DNA of 64,000 bases. Origin: Ignavibacteriales bacterium (lineage in GTDB: Bacteria; Bacteroidota; Ignavibacteria; Ignavibacteriales; Ignavibacteriaceae). The stretch spans positions 62,001 to 126,000 of the forward strand of contig JADJNX010000010.1 of the NCBI GenBank assembly GCA_016714125.1, in the 5' to 3' direction. The notes under the pieces were generated by a model. The model saw nothing but the letters and a program-made list of their open reading frames with translations. It did not search any database and had not been told where the DNA came from. Position 1 is the stretch's first letter, and the number at the start of each line of letters is the position of its first letter. Both the position numbers and the translations under genes were made by a program. Shown here in pieces: positions 55,801-64,000 of this stretch.

Positions 55801-56470
55801 TCTTGTTAAGAAATCGGTTTGGATCATGGGTGGTGACGGATGGGCATACGACATCGGTTTTGGTGGACTCGATCATGTACTCGCTTCCGGTAAAAATGTA
55901 AATATTCTTGTCCTGGACACAGAAGTTTACTCAAACACCGGTGGTCAGATGTCGAAATCAACACCAAGAGCTGCAGTTGCAAAATTTGCAGCAGGTGGCA
56001 AGCCGGCAGCTAAAAAAGACCTCGCGCTTATGGCTATGAGTTATGGAAACGTTTATGTTGCAAAAATTGCCATGGGTGCCAACGACGCTCATACCGTCAA
56101 AGCCATTGTTGAAGCTGAAGCCTATGATGGTCCTTCACTCATAATTGCTTATAGCCACTGTATTGCTCACGGTATCGACATGGGTATTGCCACAAGAAAC
56201 CAAAAAGCAGCAGTTGATTCGGGTCACTGGCAGTTGTTCAGATATAACCCTGACCTCGTCGCTGAAGGTAAAAATCCTTTTAGCCTCGATTCAAAAGGTC
56301 TTAAGATACCATTCAAAGATTATGCTTATCTTGAAACCAGATACAAAATGTTAACAAAATCTCACCCTGAAGCAGCAGCCAAGTTAATGGTTGAAGCCCA
56401 AGACGATGTGACCAAGAAGTTCAAAATGTATGAAAACATGGCGAACTCTTCACCTAACATTAATCAATAA
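52883..56470 (+). CDS. nifJ: Pyruvate:ferredoxin (flavodoxin) oxidoreductase
   Basis: 1195-residue single-chain PFOR, the normal size. It oxidises pyruvate to acetyl-CoA and CO2 and reduces ferredoxin. Domain I begins YVAYHTNEVIAIYPITPSS and SEGGASGSVHGA. The inserted ferredoxin domain holds two [4Fe-4S] sites: CIQCNKCALICPHA (about 696) and CTGCGLCVEFCPAKN (about 752). CSGCGETPYVKL (about 826) supplies ligands of the proximal cluster. The TPP/Mg site GGDGWAYDIGFGGLDHVL plus NTEVYSNTGGQ-like VYSNTGGQMSKST follows. ATG at 52883 is chosen over the upstream frame from 52832. The dihydroorotate-dehydrogenase-like gene follows after 40 bases. The long frame is uninterrupted. Confidence 0.96.
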   Translation: MERKKVTIDGNEAAGYVAYHTNEVIAIYPITPSSNMAEWCDQWAAEGKKNIWGITPSISELQSEGGASGSVHGALQTGSLTTTFTASQGLLLMIPNMFKIAGELTSTVFHVSARSIAAAALSIFGDHSDVMATRSTGWALLSSNSVQEVMDFALIAQAATLEARVPFIHFFDGFRTSHEVAKIEQLTPDDMKKMIDQRLVLEHRKRGLNPEAPVIRGTAQNPDVYFQGRETVNPFYNVCPDIVQKQMDKFGELTGRKYKIFEYFGAPDAERVTVVMGSGAEAVEETVEHLIAKGEKVGMLKVRLYRPFSIKHFIAELPTTVKVLGVLDRTKEPGASGEPLYMDIVTAISETFNEGNLPFAYPKIVGGRYGLSSKEFTPAMIKAVYDELKKDKPKNHFTIGIKEDVTNTSLEFDASFSVENPDTFKGKFYGLGADGTVGANKNSIKIIGEGTDFFAQGYFVYDSKKSGSMTTSHLRFGPKEIKSSYLINRANFVACHQTVFLETTDMLRDAVEGASFLLNTAASKEEVWDTLPENVQRTLIDKKMKFYIIDAYKVANETGMGGRINSVMQTCFFAISKILPREKAIEMIKYAIKKTYGSKGEKIVQMNFEAVDRTIENLFEVAVPDAVTSTFNIRDAVPSNSPEFIKNVTGKIIAGFGDDLPVSLMPIDGTFPTGTTKYEKRNIALEVPVWDGDVCIQCNKCALICPHAAIRAKIYDKSVLDTAPETFKSMPFKAKEHGEGLMYTIQVAVEDCTGCGLCVEFCPAKNKREVRFKAINMQPQVPLRETERVNWDFFLDLPEWDRTELKVNTVKDSQFLEPLFEFSGACSGCGETPYVKLVSQLYGDRAVIANATGCSSIYGGNLPTTPWSKNKDGRGPAWSNSLFEDNAEFGFGFKLSIDQFNEQARILIVKLGDKIGDRLAFDILNAEQKNEADIRDQRLRIEELKVKLTEIENSSKDEDVKFDVINLLSLVDYLVKKSVWIMGGDGWAYDIGFGGLDHVLASGKNVNILVLDTEVYSNTGGQMSKSTPRAAVAKFAAGGKPAAKKDLALMAMSYGNVYVAKIAMGANDAHTVKAIVEAEAYDGPSLIIAYSHCIAHGIDMGIATRNQKAAVDSGHWQLFRYNPDLVAEGKNPFSLDSKGLKIPFKDYAYLETRYKMLTKSHPEAAAKLMVEAQDDVTKKFKMYENMANSSPNINQ

Positions 56471-56510
56471 CGGTTTTAACGAAAAGAATAACCTATTTAA
56501 GGAATAAAAA

Positions 56511-57503
56511 ATGGATTTAACAACAACATATCTCGGTATGAAATTAAAGAATCCCGTAGTGCCTTCAGCCGGTCCTATCTCACAAGAGGTATCATCCATA
56601 AAAGCGCTTGAAGATGCGGGTGCCGCAGCTGTGGTTCTCTACTCTTTGTTCGAAGAACAAATTGAAAAAGAATCGCTTGCCAACCACTATTACACGACTG
56701 CTCACAATGAAAGCTTCGCAGAAGCTACTTCATACTTCCCCGAGCAAATCGAGTATAAAGCCGGTCCTGAAGAGTATCTCGAGCTGATCCGTAAAGCAAA
56801 AGAAGCCACTGACATCCCGATAATTGCCAGTCTTAATGGCAAATCATTGGGTGGCTGGGTCAAATATGCGCATAATATGGAAGAAGCCGGAGCTGACGCT
56901 CTTGAACTGAACATCTACAAACTTGCCACCGATTTTAACACCGATGGCAGAGAAATAGAGCAGCTCTATATCGATATCGTAAAAGAAGTGAAAAAAAATG
57001 TAAAGATCCCCGTTGCCATCAAACTCAGCCCGTTCTTTAGCTCAACCGCCTGGATGGCTGATCAGCTTGATAAAGCAGGTGCCGATGGTCTTGTACTTTT
57101 TAACAGATTCTATCAACCTGATATTGACCTCGATAACCTCGAAGTAGTGCCTAATGTTCTTTTGAGTACCCCAATGGCAATGAGACTTCCTCTCCGCTGG
57201 ATTGGAATTCTTTATGGCAGAATCGATTGTGATCTCGCAGCTACAAGCGGTATCTACAGCGAAAAAGATGTCATAAAGATGCTCATGGTTGGTGCAAAAG
57301 TTACTCAGATGATGTCAAGCATCCTAAAATTTGGTCCTAATCACATAGCTGATGTAATATCCAAAATGAAGTTCTGGATGGAAGCCAACGAATACAATTC
57401 AGTTGACGACATGCGAGGTTCAATGAGCTATATGAATGTAGGTGATCCTTCTCAGTATGAGAGAGCCAACTATATGAAAGTGATCAGCTCGGTAAAACTG
57501 TAA
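56511..57503 (+). CDS. Dihydroorotate dehydrogenase-like protein, PFOR-linked
   Basis: 330 residues, a TIM-barrel FMN protein. MDLTTTYLGMKLKNPVVPSAGP and SKxxE-type EVSSIKALEDAGAAAVV are clear. The phosphate-binding end is GADGLVLFNRFYQPDIDLD and KMLMVGAKVTQMMSS. The catalytic loop of true PyrD (N-x-S-x-PN) is replaced by LELNIYKLATD, so it may not make orotate. It starts 40 bases after nifJ with AAGGAATAAAA upstream, and a terminator follows, so the two form one transcript. Members of this group are often placed beside PFOR; the real reaction is unknown. Confidence 0.85.
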   Translation: MDLTTTYLGMKLKNPVVPSAGPISQEVSSIKALEDAGAAAVVLYSLFEEQIEKESLANHYYTTAHNESFAEATSYFPEQIEYKAGPEEYLELIRKAKEATDIPIIASLNGKSLGGWVKYAHNMEEAGADALELNIYKLATDFNTDGREIEQLYIDIVKEVKKNVKIPVAIKLSPFFSSTAWMADQLDKAGADGLVLFNRFYQPDIDLDNLEVVPNVLLSTPMAMRLPLRWIGILYGRIDCDLAATSGIYSEKDVIKMLMVGAKVTQMMSSILKFGPNHIADVISKMKFWMEANEYNSVDDMRGSMSYMNVGDPSQYERANYMKVISSVKL

Positions 57504-57539
57504 TTTATTACAGATTAAACAATTATTTGTTTCTTACCA

Positions 57540-57579
57540 ACCGGCTGTTTCATTTATTTGAAGCGGCCGGTCTTTTTTT
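57540..57579 (+). terminator. Rho-independent terminator of the nifJ unit
   Basis: ACCGGC (57540-57545) with GCCGGT (57566-57571), further TTTC/GAAG pairing inside, followed by seven T. Confidence 0.8.
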
Positions 57580-57639
57580 AATGCAGTAACGCAATAATGC
57601 AGTAATTTTGTGGAATGCAATATTCAATAATGCATTAGT
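57580..57639. repeat. Dispersed micro-repeat, family D
   Basis: AATGCAGTAACGCAATAATG, then CAGTAATTTTGTGGAATGCA, ATATTCAATAATGCATTAG. It directly follows the terminator T-tract. It is the longest copy of the family. Confidence 0.7.
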
Positions 57640-57716
57640 TTTAAATGGGTGAGATTCGATTCTTTTACAAATTTCATTCATCACTCACAATTATAAATAC
57701 CAATTACGGAGATTAA

Positions 57717-59697
57717 ATGAGCGGACATTCATCCGGGGAAGTTAAAGGACTTCCAAAAAATGCTTATTCAGAGCTGAAACCCGGCGAAAAATATGAACCC
57801 ATCATGTCGCCTCTCAGCATTGTACCTGAAGTTAATGTTTATACCATCTCTTTGGGTCTTCTTATGGCAGTCCTTTTTTCGGCTGCGGCAGCGTATCTCG
57901 GATTAAAAATTGGACAGGTTTTTGAAGCAGCAATTCCAATTGCGATCATTGCGGTCGGCTTGTCAACCCTTCTTAAAAGAAAAAATTCCCTCGGCGAGAA
58001 TGTAATCATTCAGTCGGTGGGCGCCACTTCAGGTGCTGTGGTTGCCGGTGCAATCTTTACTATTCCGGCACTTTACATCCTTGACCTTGAAGCAACTTTT
58101 CTTCAGGTGTTCCTTTCGTCACTACTTGGTGGTTTCCTCGGAATTCTGTTTTTGATTCCATTCCGTAAATATTTTGTTGCCGATATGCATGGCAAATTCC
58201 CCTTCCCGAAGCAACTGCTACCACAGAAGTGCTTGTTGCCGGTGAAAAGGTGGATCTCAGGCTCTTGTTCTCGTTTCATCGGGTCTTGTTGGTGGAGCTT
58301 ATGATTTTATTATCGCCACTTTTGGATGGTGGAGCGAAACTTTCTCAACAAAAGTTCTCCCTATCGGCGATATGCTTTATGACAAATATAAACTGGTATT
58401 CAATATTAATATTGGTGCTGCCGTTACAGGTCTCGGTTTTATTGTAGGCTTAAAATATGCCGCAATCATCGCCGCAGGTTCGTTTGTTTCGTGGTACCTT
58501 CTTATACCTGTGGTTTTTTACATTGGTCAATCGCTTGCAACTCCTTTTGGTGCAAATGTTACCGTGTTGATTAAGGATATGTCTGCAGAGCAGATTTTCA
58601 GAAACTATGTACGTCACATCGGTATCGGTGGAATTGCGATGGCTGGAATTATCGGGATAGTCCGTTCCTCCGGTATCATTGCCGGTGCATTTAAACTTGC
58701 AGCCAAAGAAATTGGTGGCGGAAGAGCTGCCGCTGCAGGTGCACTAAGAACTGAAAAAGACCTTCCAATGTCAGTTATTGTAGTTGGTATTCTGGCGGTT
58801 GGGCTTGGCCTTCTTTTATTCTTTAATTTTGGTGTAACCGGAAGCTGGGGACATGCTCTTCTTGGTCTTTTGATCGTGATGATTATCTCCTTCCTCTTCA
58901 CAACCGTTGCTGCGAATGCAATCGCAATTGTTGGAACAAACCCCGTTTCGGGAATGACCCTCATGACCCTCATTCTTTCTTCAATTATCCTGATTTCATT
59001 TGGAATTAAAGGAAAAGAAGGAATGGTAACTGCTTTGTTGATTGGTGGAGCTGTTTGTACCGCTCTGTCATGTGCAGGTGCTTTCATTACCGATCTTAAA
59101 ATTGGTTATTGGCTCGGAAGTTCACCTTACAAACAGCAGACCTGGAAATTTGTCGGAACCGCTGCCTCGGCAGCAGTTGTTGGACTTATCATCATGGTTC
59201 TGAACGAAGCTTATGGCTTCAAAGGTGAAGGCGCCCTTCAAGCCCCACAGGCAAACGCAATGGCAGCAGTAATCGAACCACTTATGTCGGGTAAAGATGC
59301 CCCATGGTTGCTCTACATTGCCGGAGCTGCAATGGCTTTGATTCTTACAATGATCAAGGTTCCTGCACTGGCTTTTGCACTTGGAATGTATATCCCTCTT
59401 GAACTTAACACCCCGATTCTGATCGGTGGAATTCTTGCCCATATCGTTTCAACCCGCAGCAAAGATGAAAATCTTAATATTGCCCGTAGAGAGCGCGGAA
59501 CTTTGATTGCTTCAGGCTTCATTGCCGGCGGTGCATTAATGGGTGTAATAAGTGCAGTTATGAAATATTTTGATATTGACTTTATGGCAACTCATTGGGT
59601 AGAAACCAACGGCGCCATGTTTGTTGGTGTCTTCATGTTCATCCTGCTTTGTGGATATGTAATCTGGGATGCCATGAGAGCAAAAGCAGAAGACTAA
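57717..59697 (+). CDS. OPT-family oligopeptide transporter, two frameshifts
   Basis: About 660 residues after adding one base in the CCC run at 58205-58207 and one at the GG at 58249-58250; this restores MHGKFPFPEATATTEVLVAGEKGG(S)QALVLVSSGLVGG. About 14-16 hydrophobic helices are visible. Family features are the YLGLKIGQVFEAAIP entry region, the NVIIQSVGATSGAVVAGA segment and the FPEATATTEVL loop. It is probably a proton-driven importer of small peptides or modified peptides in the inner membrane. It has an AATTACGGAG ribosome-binding site and sits alone between two terminators. Confidence 0.88.
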
Positions 59698-59727
59698 AAT
59701 TTAATTAAAGTGCTTCTTTAATTGTGA

Positions 59728-59767
59728 ACTGCCTTCGGGAATTTATTTCTGAAGGCAGTTTTTTTTG
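59728..59767. terminator. Terminator between convergent OPT and amt genes
   Basis: ACTGCCTTC (59728-59736) pairs with GAAGGCAGT (59751-59759), followed by eight T. Confidence 0.88.
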
Positions 59768-59839
59768 TGGTAAGTACTCAGCATTTTACATGGTATTTAT
59801 CAATTATAACCAACTACATCTCTCAAACAAAGAATATAT

Positions 59840-61142
59840 TTATTCCGGTTGAATGCTTTCTCCGTGTTGTGAGATATCCAATCCTTCTTCCTCCATTTCC
59901 CTGCTTACTCTGAGGGGAGTGATTAGATTGGTGATATAATAGATGGCTGTTGAACCACCAAATGCAAAGGCAGAAACTATTACAAGAGCCAACATATGAC
60001 TCCAAAAAGTGGTGGTGGTTCCATATATCAGTCCAACTTCTTTAGCAAATATTCCTGTTGCAATCATTCCGACAATTCCACCCAAACCATGGCAGGGGAA
60101 CACATCGAGAGTATCGTCAAGAGTTGTTTTCGACTTCAATGAAACCGCCAGATTGCTTATAACGCTTGCAATAGTGCCAATAAAGAGACTTTGACCGATA
60201 GTCACAAATCCTGCTGCGGGAGTAATTGCAACCAAGCCCACAACAGCACCTATACAAGCACCCAATGCAGAAGGTTTCCTCCCCATTAATGCATCAAAAA
60301 ATAGCCATGCCAACGCTGCCGCTGCGGAGGCTGTCTTTGTTGTAGCAAAAGCAAGAACAGCCTGTTCTGATGCAGCAAGTGATGAACCTGCATTAAATCC
60401 AAACCAGCCAAACCATACCAGACCCGTTCCCAAAAGCACATAAGGGATATTCGCGGGTTGGTGTTTCTGATTATCGAGATGTACTTTCCTCCTTCCGAGA
60501 ACAAGGGCACCGGCTAATGCAGCATACCCCGCAGAAATATGAACCACCGTCCCACCGGCGAAATCGAGAACCCCCATCTGTCTCAAAATACCATCAGGAT
60601 GCCATGTCATGTGGGCCAGAGGGGCGTATATAAAGATCGAGAACAATACCATAAACAGCAAATAGGCTTTAAAGCTTACTCTTTCTGCGAATGAACCGGT
60701 AATAAGTGCAGGAGTAATTATGGCAAACTTAAGCTGAAACATGGCAAAAAGCAGGAAGGGAATTGTTGGGGCAAAGGCAGCATTCGGGGATGTACCTACA
60801 TCTTTAAACATGAAAAATGTAAACGGGTTGCCAATAAAACCATGGAAACTCTCCCCAAAAGCCAGGCTGAATCCAAAAACCACCCAAAGAATGGAGACTA
60901 TTCCCATAGCAATAAAACTTTGGAACATGGTTGAAATAACATTTTTGTTTTGCACCATTCCGCCATAAAAAAGGACAACCCGGGGTCATTAATAAAACCA
61001 GTCCGGTAGCGGTAAGTAACCATGCAGTGTCACCTGAATTTATTTCACCCGGTAACGAAATTTGTGGTGTGCTGTTTATGAACAATCCTAATATCGACAC
61101 AATAATTAAAGTGGAGAAAGAAAGTACACCAAACTTTTTCAT
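59840..61142 (-). CDS. amt: Ammonium transporter, frameshifted (two bases missing)
   Basis: About 434 residues after adding two bases in the C/G run at 60979-60985, which gives the conserved MTPG-VVLFYGGMVQNKNV motif. A signal-like N-terminal helix (VLSFSTLIIVSILGLF) is followed by eleven membrane helices. Seen: FAGGTVVHISAGYAALAGALVLG with the pore His, GLVWFGWFGFNAGSSL, and the second pore His in DVFPCHGLGGIVGMIATGIFA. The C-terminal tail REMEEEGLDISQHGE is the standard one that contacts the PII regulator. No glnK/PII gene is next to it in the window. Confidence 0.92.
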
Positions 61143-61350
61143 GCAAATACCTGATTATAACTTAATAAATAATGAATATTAGAGTAAATTAATAAATATA
61201 TTAGCAAATATAAGAAAATATCCTAAATATTTAATGTTTATACAATTTTAAATAAACAAAAAAAGATGATCCCCCGGAATGTCCTCTACTTTCGATTTGG
61301 CCTGATTATTCAATCTTTCCGCTCTTGGTTGTAATCTCATCATGCCCCAA

Positions 61351-61386
61351 AATAATACCTTATACTTAATACCTAATACCTATTTC
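61351..61386. repeat. Dispersed micro-repeat, family C (inverse)
   Basis: AATAATACCTTATACTTAAT followed by ACCTAATACC, the reverse complement of the copy at 6691-6720. It sits immediately before the proS promoter element. Confidence 0.65.
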
Positions 61387-61387
61387 G

Positions 61388-61395
61388 TATCTTTG
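61388..61395 (+). promoter_or_regulatory. Bacteroidota-type -7 element TATCTTTG
   Basis: 32 bases before the proS ATG, directly after the family C repeat. Confidence 0.6.
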
Positions 61396-61427
61396 TAATT
61401 CAGTTTTTCATAAAATCTTAAGAGAAA

Positions 61428-63122
61428 ATGCGACAAAGCAAATCATTTATACCTACACTTAAAGAAGTTCCAAACGATGCAGTTGTACCAAGCCATGTCT
61501 TAATGTTAAGAGGTGGATATGTAAGAGCACTTGCTGCCGGGATTTATTCATTTCTGCCACTTGGTTACAGAGTGGTTAAAAAAGTTTGTGAAATAATTCG
61601 CCAGGAGATGGATGCCATCGACGGACAGGAATTCCACCTGCCTGCACTCAATCCTAAAGAAATCTGGGAAGAAACCGGTAGAGTCCAGGCTTTTGGTGAT
61701 ACAATGTTTCACCTCAAAAACCGTGAATATGTTCTTGCACCGACTCATGAAGAAATTATCACTTTTCATGCCCGTAAGGTCGTAAAGTCTTATAAAGACA
61801 TGCCACAAACCTGGTATCAAATACAAACAAAATTTAGAAACGAAGCCAGACCAAGAAGTGGAATCATCAGAGGCCGACAGTTTTTGATGAAAGATTCCTA
61901 CTCCCTTGATATCGATACCGCCGGATTGGATGTCTCTTACAATTTACACGATCAGGCTTACAGAAAGATTTTTACCCGTGTGGGACTGAAATTTTTTGTT
62001 GTTGGTGCCTCAAGCGGTGCTATGGGTGGAAGCGGAAGTGAAGAATTTATGGTTGGCTCCCCTGCCGGTGAAGATACCGTGGCTCATTGTGAAGCTTGTG
62101 GATATGCCGCCAATGTGGAGGTAGCATCCTCCGTGATTCAACCTGTTCAGAGAGAAACCGAATCAAAAGCCGTCTATGAAATTAGTACTCCAAACATCAA
62201 ATCGATTGATGAACTTTGTGCCTTCTTGAATATCAATGAAAGACAAACCGCAAAGTCACGTGTTTACATCGTTGACGAAAAAGCTGTTTTAATTTTAATG
62301 TCAGGTAACGACGATGTAAATGAGACTAAACTTGAAAAGGCACTGGGAAGCGGAGTGAGACCTGCACATCCTGAAGAATTAAAAGCTATAACAGGTGCTG
62401 ATGCCGGATCTATTGGACCAATCGGATTTAACGGCAGAATTATCGCCGACCAAAGAATTAAAGAGTGTAATAATCTTTTTAGCGGAGCCAATAAAAACGA
62501 CTACCACATCGGTGGAATCGATTTTGTCCGTGATGTCCCATCTATTGAATATGCCGATTTGAGAACTGCCGTCTCCGGTGAAGGATGTCCAAAATGTGGA
62601 GAACCACTGGGTGTTTTCACAGCAATTGAGCTTGGACATATCTTTAAACTTGGTACCAGATATTCCGCTGCTATGGGTGCAACATACCTCACAGAAGAGG
62701 GTGACGAAAAACCGATTGTTATGGGAAGTTATGGCATTGGAGTTGAGAGGGTTATTGCCTGCTCAATCGAACAAAGTCACGATGAATCAGGTATAATATG
62801 GGATAAGTCAATCGCTCCTTTCCATGTCCACCTCCTTGGGTTGAACATGAAGAAAGAACCCGTTGCAGAAGCATCTGAAAAGATTTACAATGAATTGTTG
62901 TCAGCCGGAGTTGAAGTTTTGTTTGACGACAGAGTTGACGCTCAGGCGGGATTTAAGTTCAAAGATGCAGATCTGCTTGGAATGCCGATTCAGTTGATAG
63001 TTGGTGAGAAAAAACTTGCCGAAAACAGAGTGGAAGTTAAGATCAGAAAAAACGGCGAGCGTATAGAAGTGCCGATCGAAGGACTTGTTGCCACTATCAA
63101 GGATCTGCTCGAAAAGTTATAA
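61428..63122 (+). CDS. proS: Prolyl-tRNA synthetase (bacterial type)
   Basis: 564 residues, class II synthetase of the bacterial, insertion-containing form. Motif 2 FRNEARPRSGIIRGRQFLMKD lies at about 132-152. An editing (INS) domain of about 170 residues lies between motif 2 and motif 3 (AKSRVYIVDEKAVLILMSG...). Motif 3 is YGIGVERVIA, and a C-terminal HGTP anticodon-binding domain follows (VEVLFDDRVDAQAGFKFKDADLLG). The frame is uninterrupted. It charges tRNA-Pro and hydrolyses mischarged Ala-tRNA-Pro. A metallophosphoesterase gene follows after 18 bases. Confidence 0.96.
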   Translation: MRQSKSFIPTLKEVPNDAVVPSHVLMLRGGYVRALAAGIYSFLPLGYRVVKKVCEIIRQEMDAIDGQEFHLPALNPKEIWEETGRVQAFGDTMFHLKNREYVLAPTHEEIITFHARKVVKSYKDMPQTWYQIQTKFRNEARPRSGIIRGRQFLMKDSYSLDIDTAGLDVSYNLHDQAYRKIFTRVGLKFFVVGASSGAMGGSGSEEFMVGSPAGEDTVAHCEACGYAANVEVASSVIQPVQRETESKAVYEISTPNIKSIDELCAFLNINERQTAKSRVYIVDEKAVLILMSGNDDVNETKLEKALGSGVRPAHPEELKAITGADAGSIGPIGFNGRIIADQRIKECNNLFSGANKNDYHIGGIDFVRDVPSIEYADLRTAVSGEGCPKCGEPLGVFTAIELGHIFKLGTRYSAAMGATYLTEEGDEKPIVMGSYGIGVERVIACSIEQSHDESGIIWDKSIAPFHVHLLGLNMKKEPVAEASEKIYNELLSAGVEVLFDDRVDAQAGFKFKDADLLGMPIQLIVGEKKLAENRVEVKIRKNGERIEVPIEGLVATIKDLLEKL

Positions 63123-63140
63123 ACTCAAAGTGTGTATGAT

Positions 63141-64000
63141 ATGAACAGATTAAAATTTTTATTCCTTTTACTCCTTGTCCCTTTTATTTGGATCAACGGA
63201 CAAAATCTCAATTTTGTCTGGCTGACTGATGTCCATGTCGGCTATGACAAATCTGATTCCGTTATTCTGAAACAGATTGATCAGATAAACCGTCTTGATG
63301 ATATCGGATTTGTTGTCGTAACAGGCGATATATCAGAACTTGGGAAATGGGATCAGCTTGAAAAAGCCTCTAACCTTTTCAAAAAGATAAATAAAAAGGT
63401 TTTTGTAATCCCCGGTAACCATGATGTCAAATGGACTGAAATGGGTGGAATGGAGTTTTCACAGATATTCGACGATAACAAATTCAGATTCGACACACTT
63501 AATTATGTCTTCCTTGGTCTAAATTCAGGCATCGTTTTAAGAGGCGGGGGTGGTCATATCACACCTGAAGATCTTAAATGGCTTGAAAAAAACCTGGAAA
63601 ATATCCCCCTAAATAAAGAGATTTTCTTTTTTACCCATCATCCATTAAACCAGGATGTTGACAACTGGTATAAAGTAACCAACCTGCTTCGCAAGAGGAA
63701 CTTGAAAGCTATTATGGTTGGTCATGGACACATTAATAAAGAACTTGACTTCGATTTCCTTCCCGGATTTATGGGAGTAGGATCAACTTCAAAAACAAAA
63801 CTTTATGGCTTTAATGTTGTTGAACTGACAAAAACAACCTGAAAATTTCTTCCGTTGCATCTCTAAGGTCCGATTCATCCTTTACTGACACCGTTTTTAC
63901 CTGGTTTGACTCACCAAAAGAGCCGGGGATTAATCCTGTTCCAACAGACTCTACTGATTTTATCGACTATAAAGTTGCCACTAAAGGGATTACAATTGAT
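63141..64000 (+). CDS. Secreted calcineurin-like metallophosphoesterase (3' partial, frameshifted)
   Basis: ATG at 63141 starts a signal peptide (MNRLKFLFLLLLVPFIWING). Metal-site motifs: TDVHVG, TGDISELG, PGNHDVKW, THHPLNQDVDNW, VGHGHIN. The frame stops at 63842 because one A is missing in the A5 run at 63830-63834. Restoring it continues the protein as LTKNNLKISSVASLRSD to the right edge, where it is still open. So the protein has a C-terminal extension, likely a beta domain, beyond the phosphoesterase. The substrate is unknown. Confidence 0.8.

Noticed and set aside
58614..59087. 157-codon open frame on the minus strand inside the OPT gene
   Set aside because: Low-complexity Pro/Ile/Arg-rich product, antisense to a conserved transporter, no ribosome-binding site: a shadow of the real gene.
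1540..63834. Programmed ribosomal frameshifting as the cause of the many breaks
   Set aside because: The breaks lie at unrelated homopolymers with no common slippery site or downstream structure, in many genes never known to be recoded, and repairs need mainly added bases.

Overview
The window is a moderately AT-rich bacterial chromosome segment. The organism most likely belongs to the Fibrobacterota-Chlorobiota-Bacteroidota (FCB) superphylum, closest in style to Ignavibacteriota/Chlorobiota-type anaerobes. Three things point there. Five large secreted proteins end in the type IX secretion (T9SS) type A sorting domain, with N-(Y/F)-PNPFNP-(S/E)T-like signatures. Several genes have Bacteroidota-type -7 promoter elements (TAnnTTTG), two of them with TTG exactly 20 nt upstream. 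The metabolism is anaerobic or fermentative: pyruvate:ferredoxin oxidoreductase, ETF, acyl-CoA dehydrogenase and acetyl-CoA synthetase.

Layout. 0-8.5 kb: a 5'-truncated T9SS protein with cohesin/dockerin-like modules, the ligase-associated DNA-damage helicase plus PdeM nuclease pair, GDP-L-fucose synthase, a HIT-like DUF4922 enzyme and a HAD phosphatase. 8.5-12.6 kb: uvrA and a short DprA-like gene. 12.7-18.3 kb: an accessory/defence-like patch with an XRE regulator and a PD-(D/E)XK nuclease-DUF2075 helicase, a BrnT/CopG-type toxin-antitoxin pair lying between a 5' remnant of menC and the full menC, and a HEPN-MNT pair. 18.5-28.4 kb: a DUF6150-like repeat protein, two large surface proteins, and a propeller-type LytS-like kinase with its LytTR regulator. 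28.8-34.9 kb: etfB, a chimeric etfA/acyl-CoA dehydrogenase ORF, a PLP-dependent sulfur-amino-acid enzyme and upp. 35-44.9 kb: EVE and DUF1579-like proteins, a T9SS YCF48 protein, a secreted GH13 amylase, a SpoIIE-type phosphatase, a T9SS M1 aminopeptidase, and an anti-sigma-type ATPase fused to a GNAT acetyltransferase. 45-46.5 kb: three tiny membrane proteins (two of them paralogs) around a strongly promoted, structured non-coding segment. 46.6-64 kb: acs, a T9SS adhesin with a thioester-like domain, nifJ (PFOR) with a dihydroorotate-dehydrogenase-like partner, an OPT transporter, amt, proS and a metallophosphoesterase that runs off the right edge.

The reader must know that at least a dozen well-conserved genes are broken by 1-2 base length changes, mostly in homopolymers: lhr-like helicase, uvrA, menC, upp, acs, OPT, amt, the PLP enzyme, the sensor kinase and others. 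Nearly all are deletions. This looks like consensus error rather than gene decay, so these loci are annotated here as single genes spanning the break. One in-frame TGA (sensor kinase) and one in-frame internal loss (etfA/acyl-CoA dehydrogenase) are different in kind.

The intergenic regions carry at least five families of short dispersed repeats, often starting exactly at stop codons. The best candidates for undescribed biology are the 45-46.5 kb small-protein/structured-RNA locus, the thioester-like T9SS adhesin, the XRE-nuclease-helicase unit, and the toxin-antitoxin cassette flanked by duplicated menC 5' ends.
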